Assembly (NCBI GenBank): GCA_029964075.1
Contig: CM057147.1
Coordinates: 21,535,513-21,599,512, forward strand
From: Patiria pectinifera
Lineage: Eukaryota; Echinodermata; Asteroidea; Valvatida; Asterinidae
DNA: 64,000 nt
Reading direction: 5' to 3'
The notes beneath the pieces are model-generated. The model was not told where the DNA came from, ran no database searches, and worked only from the letters and a program-made list of their open reading frames with translations. The position numbers and the translations under genes were made by a program. Positions 53,601 to 64,000 of the stretch are shown here, one piece after another. How positions within the stretch are numbered: position 1 is the stretch's first letter; every line of letters begins with the position of its first letter.

Positions 53601-54365
53601 CTCAAAATGTAAGGCTAACCCCTTGAATTTTTTTCAATTTTGGCCAAAAAATGAAATTGCTTAAAAGTTGCTAGAAAGATATTTTAAGGGCCCTGGAACG
53701 CACTCCAAAGCGATTGCTGGACAGAGGTGCTATTAAACAAAAAAAATCAACAAAAATTTAAGGTAAAACGCTCAAAAATTAAAAAAAAAATTCTCAAAAA
53801 AAATGGATGATTTTTGCCCAAAAGTTCAAAATTCTGCTTGTTAGAGTATTGATTGATGTTCCTTTTGCATCCAGATGAATTTCTGCCTTGTTTTGACAAA
53901 AGTCAATTTTTGGCCTTTTTTGACTTAAAATGTAAGGCTAAACCCCTTGAATTGTTTTCAATTTTGGCTAAAAAATGAAATTGCTTGAAAGTTGCTAGAA
54001 GGATATTTTAAGGGCCCTGGAACGCATTCCAAAGCGATTGCTGGACAGAGGTGCTATTAAACAAAAAAATCAACAAAAAATTAAGGTAAAACGCTCAAAA
54101 ATTAAAAAAAAAAAATTCTCAAAAAAATGGATGATTTTTTCCCCAAAAGCTCAAATTCTGCTTGTTAGAGTATTGATTGATGTTCCTTTTGCATCCAGAT
54201 GAATTTCTGCCTTGTTTTGACAAAAGTCAATTTTCGGCCTTTTTTGACTAAAAATGTAAGGCTAACACCTTGGTTTTTTTTTAATTTGGGCCAAAAAATG
54301 AATTTGCCTGGAAGTTGCTAGAAAGATGCCTTAATGGCTTTGGAACGCATTCCAAATCGATTTGG
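50690..54365. repeat. AT-rich satellite, about 322-bp period, about 11 copies
   Basis: The marker GATGTTCC..TTGCATCCAGATGAATTTC recurs at 50982, 51308, 51620, 51920, 52241, 52563, 52886, 53211, 53532, 53857 and 54180, so the period is 300-326 bp. Other shared blocks are TGTAAGGCTAACCCCTTGA, GAAATTGCTTGAAAGTTGCTAGAAAGATG, GGGCCCTGGAACGCATTC and ATTGCTGGACAGAGGTGCTATTAAA. Neighbouring units differ mainly in A/T-run length. Two sub-types (GACAAAAGTCAA and GAGAAATGTCAA) alternate partly, hinting at a dimeric higher-order unit in places. Confidence 0.92.
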
Positions 54366-54577
54366 AATTAACCCTAACCTCACCTAAAGCTACAAAATAC
54401 TACTAGTAGTAAACTGTAGTATGCAGTACTTCAGCATGTAAGTGGGCACAAAACACATAGTATTTTTTGGTACATGGTGCCTGCATACATAATTTTTGTA
54501 GTATTCTGTAGTACTCAGTTCTTTATCCCAAAGTAATGGCTAAGACGTTGGGGTTGACGACAGTTGACTGTACATTG

Positions 54578-54766
54578 TACAGTCGAGTCTCGCTAATACA
54601 AACTCATTCGGACCTAGCCAAATTGTTTGTTATATCAGAATTTTGTATTAAGAGGAACATCAGTCCCATTCATTGTGCACATAAATGCACAGTCGGGACT
54701 AAGGTTTATGTTTGTTATAACCAGAATTTTGTATAAGAGAGTTTGTACTAACGAGATTCAACTGTA
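54578..54766 (+). mobile_element. TA-flanked MITE (pogo/Tc1-mariner-like), copy 1
   Basis: Terminal inverted repeats CAGTCGAGTCTCGCTAATAC and GTACTAACGAGATTCAACTG between TA dinucleotides. Related in full to 63241-63422 in the opposite orientation (shared ATAAATGCACAGTCGGGACT). Non-coding. Confidence 0.8.
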
Positions 54767-56205
54767 TATCTTAAAACTTGATAGGACATACAGAACAGAC
54801 AAAGCAAATCCATGATACATGTACCACCATTTCATTTGCATTTTTATGTATTCTTTTTAATTGTCCTGGGTGGTTCTTTATCTTAAGATGCCAGAATGTA
54901 ACATTTGTAAAAATAGAATCAATTTTTCTTTTTCATAGTAATTCATGACGTTTTCATGAGAAAGTTAGCGAAAATATCTGTTTATAATCCTTCACCATCC
55001 ATTGATAATATAAATGGTCTTAATTTTTTTTATGTTTACAAAAAAAGTTAATGTTGAACAGAAAGCATTGCAAAATACACAGAAGCACTATTTAACATGC
55101 ATGGATTGAACTTATAAGTTACAAAGTTAATGAAATAATAAAGTTGCAAGAATGTCTTTTTTTTTGCAGTATATGTCCTTTGCATTTTTAAAACTGTTAC
55201 ATGCTTAAAAGTAGGCTGTACTACATCTATACAAATCATGCAAAAAGTAATAAACAAAAAAATAATAATAATACATTTTGTGTTCAGTTTTGTTTCAAAG
55301 TTAACATGAAGTGTATTTTCATTCAAGTAATGAGAAGAAAAAACGTTAATTTGTAACAACGCCAGTGTTGCCCAGAGGAATGCACGATAAGGATTGGTCC
55401 ACTTATCCCACTGAATGCCAAATGTACAATAAATCAGACGGAATAAGACAAATTATCATAAAATTATCCAGTCTTTTCAAATTTCTTTTCCTCATTGTCA
55501 TTACAATGTTAACTCAATGATATACAGTATATCATACATGATACAGTATTATCAGTTATAGAAACTGGAAATATCTTTTCTTGAAATTTTTCAAATAATA
55601 AAAAACAGGTGTTCATTTTCCCATGAATTAGCAAAATGAAGCTGTTTGTTTCACCTCTTTGAGTTGTGATATCAAATGTAATCATATTACTGGTAATCAA
55701 TAATCGATCATGTTAATTAATCAATATCTGAATGTAAAGACGTTCATACCAAATATGTACATGCTGACTCCATGCCGTTCACATCAAATTACTCAATACT
55801 GCTTGATCAATAATTACTACTTTGGTCCAGTTTATTGATTTTAATTGGAAAGAAAATTAAATAATGGAAAATTCATGAAGTCCAGTCATGTTTCCTGCAA
55901 ATGTCACAAGACGTGTTGCAGAGTTTAAATGGTTTGTATAGTATGGATGCATTCAAGTCCATTACAAGTCTAGTTACAAGTAACAGTGAATGAACAGTAA
56001 CAAAGGAATGCCTTTGTTGAAGCTCATTTGAATAGCTTGCGAGTTGAATAGGGACTGGACATGCTGGAGGACTTGTGATAGACTTGCAGGGACTTGTGAT
56101 GGCCTGGACTCGACTGCATTACTGATCCATTTAATGAAGGAGACAATTAATGACTCGAACCCCTGACATCTGTTAATGGTTCAGATGTACAAGGTTTGAT
56201 GGAAA
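54767..56205. other. Non-coding stretch
   Basis: Low-copy-looking AT-rich DNA without recognisable exons. It may include distal 3' UTR or downstream sequence of the minus-strand CaM-kinase kinase gene, but nothing shows this directly. Confidence 0.35.
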
Positions 56206-56377
56206 GAATGTTGCAACCTGACGCCACTTTTTTCTTCAGTCATTGCAAAAATGTTGATAAGATATGAATCTGGGACTGAGAAGCATTTCCAATGTTGTTA
56301 GGAAATACTTGGAAAATTTTCTTGACTCTCAATGACTTTGTACACAACCGCTGAAGTGGCGTCTGGATACTACATTC
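56206..56377. mobile_element. Small inverted-repeat element (MITE)
   Basis: GAATGTTGCAACCTGACGCCACTT at the left is mirrored by AAGTGGCGTCTGGATACTACATTC at the right. The interior block around ATTTCCAATGTTGTTAGGAAATAC and the left end both recur, rearranged, at 44999-45200 inside the MULE. Confidence 0.7.
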
Positions 56378-59300
56378 GTTCCAGTTTGATTCCCTTTCCA
56401 GGTACTTGTTACATTTTCCTCATACAAGAGAAATAAGCCAATAATTTAAAAGAACCGACTCCGTATATGTGGCAGTCAGGTAAAACATGACGACAAATAC
56501 ATCATTGTCGGTAAAAGCAATCAATACAATTGTTAAACTTGGTCATTTCTACAAATTCTTCAAATAGGTTTTCACTATCACATGTGTGAAGCTTAGCAGG
56601 AAAGACACAGCTATATACATGTATGTAATCAGTTAATTTGGCAACAAAAATTAAGATTTAGTCAAAGTGGACAATTTTCTCGAACAAAAAAAAGATGGTG
56701 TTTCAAAAAGAAACAGTTTACGATGAGGAGTATCAGTGTGTAGTAATCAGTAATGGCTTTGAATAAATCATGTGAAATTGGTCACAAATCTTGGTCACAA
56801 TTGGTCATATAATTTCACAAAACATAACCGGCAAAGCCATAATCAGAAGATAAAACCAATACATAAATGTCAGAGAGGATCGAAGTCCAGATGGAAGTAA
56901 GTCGTTCGCCATTCTCAAGGAAGGAATGAGGCTTTCCGAATGTAAACTTCACAAGGTAAATCTGTTTCATGTGTTCCAACATGAATTTGACGAATTAAAA
57001 ATTGATCTTTTGCTTCATTGAGGTTGGTTAAAATTTCTGGTCCATTCGTGGATTCATGGTTGGCAATGAAGTGCCATAAACATAGAGGAAGAAATGAATG
57101 ATAAAATAAAGAAAGTACTGAGTGGAAATTGTCCCCTACCCTACAATTGAAAAAAAATTTGAAATATCAGGGGGGGGAAAGGTCAATTATGAGGCTACAC
57201 TGGCCTGAAGAGTGTGTGAATTTCTGAAAAGAAAAGGCCTGTTTTAATCATGGAAACTGAAAAAGAACAAACTATCATTGTTTGGACGAATCCGTATCAT
57301 TAGAATTGCAACTTCATTTCAGTTTTTAAAAATTTAACTTTTTGGTTCTCCAAGCATTTTAGCTATTCATAAAATGAGTAGGAATTTTCAAACTGAATAA
57401 ATTTGCAGCCATTATGTAGTCTTGGTATTCGCTTACATGATGAAGAAAAAAACAAGCTTTTTTAAAGCATGTCCCTTTCAGAAGACAGAAAATAGTTGGT
57501 ACTGCTGAAGATGGGAGACAGAGGGGTGAAACGCCATGAATGGAAGAGCTTGTTGCTCTTGCTTTCTGAAGTATACACTTTGGCTATGAGCAATATCTAT
57601 GCCACTACTTTTGACGTTCTGCCTCCCTCTAGAAGAATGTAATTTAATCAAGAGAGTCACAAGCACCGCTTGGGGAAAAAAAGTGAATACAATTGAAGTT
57701 ATATAAAGATGTACATGTAAATTAATCACTCAATATTGCGCAGAGTAAAATTAACGGAGTTGAATTTTTTGGTAATTCAAACAAAATTGCCGATTCTCAT
57801 CACAAATACAAAGCGACAATGCAGCAACACACCACTATGTCTGATTGTCTCAATCAACCAAACGTTCCAGATAACAATTAAAAACTGCATTTCAAATGTC
57901 ATTATAAAAATTAAGCAAACAGATTTTGGCTTTCTTTCTTTTTTTCCTGGATAAATAAAATCCCTGCGTCTGAAACTGACAACAGTAAAGCTTGATGCTG
58001 ATTTTTTTTTTTTTTCAATGACAAAACTTTTTTCAAAACTTTCTCGAATCCATTTCAACAAAATGCCATTTTCATTTAACTTTGATCTGATGATGATTCT
58101 CATTTTTTTCTTGAATATTTTGAGGTTATGTATACACTTTGGATACTTTGGTGTTTTTTTACATAATTCTGTATATATACAGCATAAACAGGTCTAGTAC
58201 ATAACCTTCAGAGACTGGCCCTTACAAACAATAAATGGACCTAAAAATAAAAATATGATTGCAATGGAAATGAAACTATATTTTTTGTTTTTAACATGAA
58301 AGCTGTGTTATTTGTTCTTTGCTTAAAACACAAGGAATGTTACAATTGAACTACATGTATCTTTCTTTGTCATTCACTAACCTGACACGTTTTTGTTCCT
58401 TTCTATGCAATACAAAAGGTAGGCAAATTAGATTCATTCTCAATCAAAATGAACAGGCACTTAATTTTAGATGGGGCGTCAACCCCCAATGACATCTCAT
58501 TCGTGTACATGTAAGTACACCTATGATCAGGATGCAGTGTTGCATTTTCCATTGCTGCTCTGTAGTCTGTTGCTCCTTCCTCCAGCAAAATTCAAGAACT
58601 TTGCAGATGATGATCACACACACACAGGCGTACGCAGGTGTTAGTCTCCGGGTTACAGCTACGTGTGTATGTACACAGACATGCTGCAAGCTTGTGTGTT
58701 AAACCCGCACAAAGTTGAGACCAAATGCTGTTTTACACACACACTCTTGTTTCACTATACTCCCAAAGACAATGCTTTGTGTTTCCCTTTGTCCCTGTAA
58801 TACAACACTCTCCCACAGAGTAAGCACACAAACCTACTACAGACGCCTGAGGACTGAAAGGATCTGTTGTTCTCCCTTTGTGTGTCTGTCCTCGGGGGTT
58901 ATGTAGAACAAGTACACAATCGCAGATTTAACTTGGCAGAGTTGTTTCGGTATCACAGATTGTGACCAAAAGTCATGGCTTAACAGTTGCTTTTGCTCAC
59001 ACAAATCCATCATGAAATCGGTATTGCTTTGGGAAGGGTTGAACATTATAGTTTGCCCCAAATAAAGTTGCGATGGAAAAAATACTTCAGGAGCTCCGTG
59101 GGAATGAAATTCGATTGGATTCACACACTTTCTGACGAGTATGTCACGTCCAGTTGGCTCAGCCATCTTGTGGCAGCTGATGCACATTCAATAACGTTGC
59201 TATGCCAACAGTCTCTAGAGGGGGCCCTTTACGCTTGAATTTGTTCTGCGATCAGGAAGAGCTGGAACTGTACATATACAATGTGAGGATGTATCCCGAT

Positions 59301-59466
59301 GGACGGTAGATGTGGTCTGTTGTTTCTCTCTTCGTTCAATGTAAGACAGTACCAAAAGTGCATCACTGGTTTCCATCCACGAGGCACCAATCAGTATGTG
59401 TGTGTGTACGCAGGGCATCGGGAGGTACGATTGTTCTTGCCATGTCATGGTAATCCAGTTGAATAC
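56378..59466. other. Possible long 3' UTR/downstream region of the CaM-kinase kinase gene
   Basis: No exon recognised and little obvious repeat content, unlike the rest of the window. On the minus strand this follows the last CaM-kinase kinase exon. Long AT-rich 3' UTRs are common in such genes, but no poly(A) site could be chosen. Confidence 0.35.
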
Positions 59467-59675
59467 CTAGAAAAAATAAAAAGGTGCATTTCAGTACATG
59501 GCAGGAATAATATATGATATAGAACAATCTTGGCACCCCATTAAGGTACGCTCACAAAGACCCTAAGTATTGGGGAAAAGCATTGCTGTGTTACAGTTGA
59601 GTCCATGACAAGTCCGTCACAAGTCCTCCCAATTCCATGTCAAGTCACTAGATATTCAAACAGACTATGTAATGT

Positions 59676-59833
59676 TTAATCCCTGATTGGAGGACACAAA
59701 GATTCAACAAACCTGTTTGGCTTCTGATTGGCCGGAATGGGTTCCAGTAGGACACGCCCACCCTTGGCGCTGCTATGCCGCGCTTTGTTCTTGTACGGAT
59801 TGCCGAAAGACTTGGTCTTCAACATATTCTTGA
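59676..59833 (-). CDS. CaM-kinase kinase last recognised exon
   Basis: Acceptor TTTTTCCAG before ATTTTGGTCAAG. It encodes the calmodulin-binding region (KNMLKTKSFGNPYK) and a basic tail, with TAA at 59676-59678. An internal CAG/GTTTGT donor at 59691/59692 offers the alternative end described for the gene. Confidence 0.85.
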
Positions 59834-62800
59834 CCAAAATCTGGAAAAACAGATAAAAAGACAAGGAAGAATATAAATGCACTATGTTTGGAATTTTTCG
59901 GGTAGCACTGCCAAAGTTCCCAAGACTGGGCTTGATTCATCTTGTTGACAGCGCCCTCTAGAGCCGCAGTGGGCTAACCACCATGGGCGTCGCGAGGGGG
60001 GGGCAAGGGGGGGCACTTGCCCCCCCCTGGAAAAGCAACAAAAAAACAAAAAACAAAAAAAGGAAGAAAAGAAAAGAAAAAAAAAAGAAAAGAAAAAGAG
60101 GCGCGAAGACAAAGTGGTGTAAATTTAATGAGTTGGGGGGGGGGGGGAAATGTCCCTGCCCCCCTCTAAAACTGATAAATCAAGAATGTGTTGAAAAATA
60201 CAAGCATTTTTTGGCAAATTTTTTTTTTTGCCCCCCTCTAGAAAAAATCCTGGCGACGCCCATGCTAACCACACTTGCCATAGACCAGCTTACCTTGGTT
60301 CAGGACTGGATTTGGATTATATTCCCCTTCAAGTGGAATCCGGAGACCAGAATTAGAAGCTTTTACTGCGGTGGTGTCACGCTCATGCGCATGCTGCACG
60401 CGTTCTTAAAGACGAGACGCACGCGCATATTGGTATTACTATTGGTCCAAGGAGCCCGGAGTGCTTGTGTTCTATCTGAGTGTGGCTCGGGCAAACCTTG
60501 TACCACCGCAAAAAATGGCTGCCGACGGATTTGTCTATACATCAGGTCCCTGACATGTGCAATAAAGCCACTGCAGCAGTAGAAGTAGCTATCATCAAGA
60601 TAAATCAAACCAAAGTCTTGCAAACTTTGGTAGTGCTACCCAGGAAATTCTGACCATACCTCACATGCGTACATGAGCACGAATAAAGCATGCATGAGAT
60701 TTGCTCAGAATTTTCTATGTACGCTGATGAAGTTCACCGAGACTAGATTTGATTCATCTTGTTGATAGTGACCACGATGTACTGCCGCGGCAGCCTGACC
60801 CCTCTTGTCAGGGAACGGCTGCAATTGGAGGAACAAAAACTAGCACAGATGACGCTGCAGGGTTTCTCCCAAGCTTCAGCCGTTCGTCATATGATCTGTC
60901 CGATCAAAGTCATGTCATCACATGTCAATCATATCACAAATCGTTTCATCACAAGTTAATCGCAAGTCATCCAGTATCAGGTTAATTGAATGAACCATAA
61001 CGGAGACATTCCTTTTTTTTTTCATCCCGTTACTTGTGCCGTTTGATTGAATTTTGATGAACTTGACCACAACCCCGCAAACTGGGCCCAATTTCATGGC
61101 TCTGCTTACCACGGATTTCTGACCTTATGGACAGCATTCTGTGCTTACAGCGCTAGCACATGCATTCTACACTAACCATGTAAGCACAAAATCCTTAGTT
61201 GCATGTTCAACACATGCGTACAACCCCAAATTCCTTGCCAGTCCGTGAAATGCGCTAACCATTTTCTGCAACACTTAGCAGGGATCTTCTGCATACGGTA
61301 AGCAGGGCCATGAAATGTAAGGGCCCGTGACCATTCAGCCCCGGTATGAAAAGGGCCCCCGTTAAGCTTGTCCCCTCCCAAGAAGTCCTTTCGTACCGTC
61401 CCAGCTACCGGCCCAGGAGCTGGTCCGGTTGCTAATCAGGAACTCCTCTATCCTGGGGTCTATTGTTTGCAAGTATTGACACATGTAATATATCCCAGAA
61501 GAAACCTGCTTGTGGTTTTCATCTCTCAGCGCGAAAAAATAGAACACTTTTGTCGGCACAGATCAAAACCCCTGCCATGCGGTTTCGTGCACAATGGGAC
61601 CGTAAATTACCAAAGAGTTTGGAAGGATTTTATCTTTAATCCGATAAGTCTGCTATTGTTCTGCTCAGAACGTTCTCGGAAGGGCAATACATTCATGCGC
61701 CTGACTGACTTCAAAACTTCTGGTCACACAGGACTATGTACCGGACGAGACTGGGCTGAAGACCGGACTGGCTCTGGACCGGACGAGGTACCGGGGGGCC
61801 CTTTTCATACCAGGGCTGAATGGTTACGGTCCCTAATAGCCTCCATGTCATATTCTGAATACATTCCAGTGAAAAAAAAAGATCTTCGATGTCTGATGTA
61901 ACGGCTGGTGACCCTCTGTACTTACCAGTGTCCTGAGCTTTGGCAGGGTGGTGACGCAGGTATCCACCTCGTCCTGCGACACCTCCACCAGGGTGCAATT
62001 CTCCTCCTCTGTGGGCAGGGGTTCCTCACCGTGTCTGGTCACCCAGGGGTGCAACTGGAACGAGGGAGGGGAAGAGAGGTTAACTAACCCGGGTCAAACA
62101 GTGCAAACTCTTTGACTTTTTTTCCATGTCATACACTGAAAACTGCAAAACTTCTCCCCGAACCTGTGAAAGGTCCATGCTTCCCATCACAAGTTGTTGA
62201 AAATCCATAAATTTGTCACAAACATGCCCAAAACATTGTCAATATGATGTTACATGACTTTTCCACAACACCGTGAACATTCTGTGATTTTTTTCCTTGT
62301 CAAACAGGAAAAATTCGACCTTTACCCTGAAAACACTGTCTTTAAACTTTCATGCTCTCCTGTAGTTAGACCATTCAAAACACCTCAAAATCTGGGTTCT
62401 GGCAAATTGGAGGACAAAAAATGCATGACCTTTTAAAATCCTCCCGAATTTATTGTTACTGCACTACCACACCTTTCAATTCCTTTTGAAAGGTATTGAA
62501 AGACAACTTACTGAATTAACCCACAGTGTTGCTTCACCTTCCGAAACCTTTCGAAAAGTTTCAAAGTTCCAGCACTATTTCACCTTTCAAAACCCTTTTA
62601 GTCAGGCAAATTTAAAATGTTTTGAAAGGTCTGATAATTCTCTGCCAACTGCACTGGGCATAGCAGGGTTTAATCTGAAAACATGTTTTCAAGCCTGAAC
62701 TAGCCCATTCCAAATAAAATTCCAAGATCTTGACCATCCTAGTCCCTCCCCCTCCCATTCCCCCTCCCCCTCCTCCACCCCCAAGAAAACACTAAGAATA

Positions 62801-63622
62801 TAATAACATTTCACTGTAAACCCCAAGGTAGGTGCAGCCAATTTATTTCTGCACATGCCTCAGAAGCACACGCTCTTTAGACAAGAGACAGCGAAATGTC
62901 ATCTGGAGAATTTAAATGAGGATTTTCAATGACAATATCATCATTAATTGGTTTGCAGCAAGGCCTCGCTACATATTCCATTACATGCCTCATTTGGTAA
63001 TTACGACGCCCTTCAAAAGAGAGGAACCCTGTTTCATTCTAATGGCTTTTAATTTGAATCTAGAGTTGCCAACCATCAACTAAAATATCCGTCAGTAGTT
63101 GCAATAAGTGACAGCATTTTCCTTTAGGAACCTACATGCACCGGTATCTGCCAAAATTCACCAATAAGCAATGGACCAATAGACATGTTTGTTTTACTTC
63201 AAACAATAACAACACATACAGACATAAGACTAAATGTATATACAGTCAAATCTTGTTAGTACAAACTCTGTTAATACAAAATTCTGGTTATAACAAACAT
63301 AAAGCCTTAGTCCCGACTGTGCATTTATGTGTACAATGAATGGGACTGATGTTCCAAAATTCTGATATAACAAACAATTTGGCTAGGTCCGAACGAGTTT
63401 GTATTAACGAGACTCGACTGTATGAAGCTGAGCTCAAATCAAATCCAAGAAAGAACATCCCGCCCCTCCCTCCTGACACTGATGCAGGATTTTTAAAGCA
63501 GTCCGGCTGACACCACAGATATTGAATTGCTCACCTTTATTTCCGGTATTTTGATTCTCTTGTCTGGGTCCTTCTCCAACATTTTCAATATGAGATCCTT
63601 TACGTCATCTGGAATTGGCTTG
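59676..63622 (-). CDS. Calcium/calmodulin-dependent protein kinase kinase, C-terminal exons (partial)
   Basis: Minus-strand exons 63535-63622, 61926-62054 and 59676-59833 join in frame. They encode KPIPDDVKDLILKMLEKDP, then KIPEIK/LHPWVTRHG (end of the kinase domain), EEPLPTEEENCTLVEVSQDE (start of the autoinhibitory/calmodulin-binding region), and LVKNMLKTKSFGNPY. The HPWVTRHG, ENCTLVEV and SFGNP motifs are diagnostic of CAMKK1/CAMKK2, which phosphorylate CaMKI, CaMKIV and AMPK on Ca2+/calmodulin binding. The catalytic N-lobe lies beyond 64000. The last exon can run to TAA at 59676 (ending PPIRD) or splice at CAG/GTTTGT (59692) to an exon from 59467 (ending YSTGLP). Non-vertebrates often have a single CAMKK gene, so I do not choose CAMKK1 or CAMKK2. 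Confidence 0.93.
59982..60264. mobile_element. Small MITE with 8-bp target duplication
   Basis: Ends CATGGGCGTCGC and GCGACGCCCATG; target duplication CTAACCAC at 59974-59981 and 60265-60272. Subterminal G-runs and C-runs (TTGCCCCCC) form further inverted blocks. The open frame of about 199 codons running through it is not a gene. The element lies in the last CaM-kinase kinase intron. The 8-bp duplication suggests a hAT-like family. Confidence 0.88.
61321..61833. mobile_element. Harbinger-like MITE with TAA target duplication
   Basis: Terminal repeats of about 40 bp: GGGCCCGTGACCATTCAGCC with GGTATGAAAAGGGCCCCC, and the inverted match near 61793-61833, flanked by TAA on both sides (61318-61320, 61834-61836). 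A 3-bp TAA duplication and GG(G/C)-CC ends fit PIF/Harbinger elements. It ends about 90 bp from a CaM-kinase kinase exon. Confidence 0.75.
61926..62054 (-). CDS. CaM-kinase kinase exon, HPWVTRHG to autoinhibitory region
   Basis: Acceptor CTCGTTCCAG, donor CTG/GTAAGT; 129 bp, 43 codons, phase 0 at both ends. Confidence 0.93.
62741..62785 (+). repeat. Polypyrimidine tract
   Basis: A run of CCCTCCCC-type repeats in the CaM-kinase kinase intron, with potential for triplex formation. Confidence 0.6.
63241..63422 (-). mobile_element. TA-flanked MITE (pogo/Tc1-mariner-like), copy 2
   Basis: Inverted-orientation relative of 54578-54766, ends TACAGTCAAATCTTGTTAGT and GTATTAACGAGACTCGACTG + TA. It is located about 110 bp downstream (minus direction) of a CaM-kinase kinase exon. 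Confidence 0.8.
63535..63622 (-). CDS. CaM-kinase kinase exon, end of kinase domain
   Basis: Acceptor TTTCACAG, donor AAG/GTGAGC; 88 bp. It encodes the kinase subdomain XI region (DLILKMLEKDPDKR). It starts with the last base of a codon begun in an upstream exon outside the window. Confidence 0.9.
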
Positions 63623-64000
63623 CTGTGAAACAGGAGCAGAGAGACATGAAATTATTAAATGTAAATCAAACAGCTTTGATTATCACATCACAGGAAGCCA
63701 AATCATAAAATCAATTACTTCAGTGCCAGACCCAGAACGGTTAACTAACAGACTCGAACCACATCCCAACAACATGCATTCACGGTATGTACTGGTAGTA
63801 ACTTCAGAAAAAACTACTGACTTTTTTAAAATTAAATTGCACGAAATTTGTACTACCCATATGGGTAATTGAGTATAAATGTGGGGTCCACTTTTTCCCT
63901 ATCCCTGTTACATATGACATCTGTGATTTGATCATTCTAATGCACTCCTTCATGCAGTCGTCCTCCAAGAGTGATTAGGCCAAAAAAAATAATAGTTCTG

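Noticed and set aside
59983-60582. 199-codon open frame
   Set aside because: It runs through a MITE and Lys/Pro-coding homopolymers and shows no domain.

Overview
Animal nuclear genomic DNA. It has long AT-rich non-coding stretches, spliced genes with conserved metazoan products, satellites, many small inverted-repeat transposons and broken LINEs. Frequent ACATGTA words, LINE fragments resembling those of amphioxus and echinoderms, and a sea-urchin-style histone regulatory layout around one transposase suggest an invertebrate deuterostome, perhaps an echinoderm. The species cannot be fixed from the sequence.

Layout. 1-20.8 kb: no convincing host gene; minisatellites, a TTAGGG-derived tract, hairpins, a tRNA-like sequence inside an inverted-repeat element, and two broken LINE reverse transcriptases. 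20.9-30.4 kb: a large tandem satellite of about 150 bp units, each with pol III A-box-like and B-box-like motifs followed by T-runs, and with higher-order structure. 30.9-37.2 kb, minus strand: exons of an unidentified zinc-finger gene, interrupted by a hAT-like element and a LINE fragment. 38.1-39.45 kb: inverted-repeat elements, one ending 14 bp before the MED21 start codon and carrying YY1-like and NRF1-like sites. 39.46-47.70 kb, plus strand: MED21 (three coding exons). Its first intron holds a 6.0 kb Mutator-like element with an intact PHD/FLYWCH/MULE transposase. 47.74-48.62 kb: an intronless CDIN1 (C15orf41) gene, 39 bp after the MED21 stop and in the same frame. 50.7-54.4 kb: an AT-rich satellite with a period of about 322 bp. 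59.7-63.6 kb, minus strand: the last exons of a CaM-kinase kinase gene (CAMKK1/2 family), with small transposons in its introns.

Most notable points: (1) the Mutator-like transposase sits in what looks like a replication-dependent histone gene cassette: CCAAT, GATCC, TATA, short leader, intronless ORF, then a perfect histone 3' stem-loop 35 nt after the stop and a purine-rich downstream element; (2) MED21 and CDIN1 look like a two-ORF transcription unit separated by one in-frame TGA; (3) the satellite resembles an array of tRNA-derived pol III cassettes; (4) a foldback element is nested in one terminal repeat of the Mutator-like element, and the other terminal repeat preserves the empty site. 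Coordinates of spliced genes were read by eye from splice consensus, phase and remembered protein families; no alignment was run.
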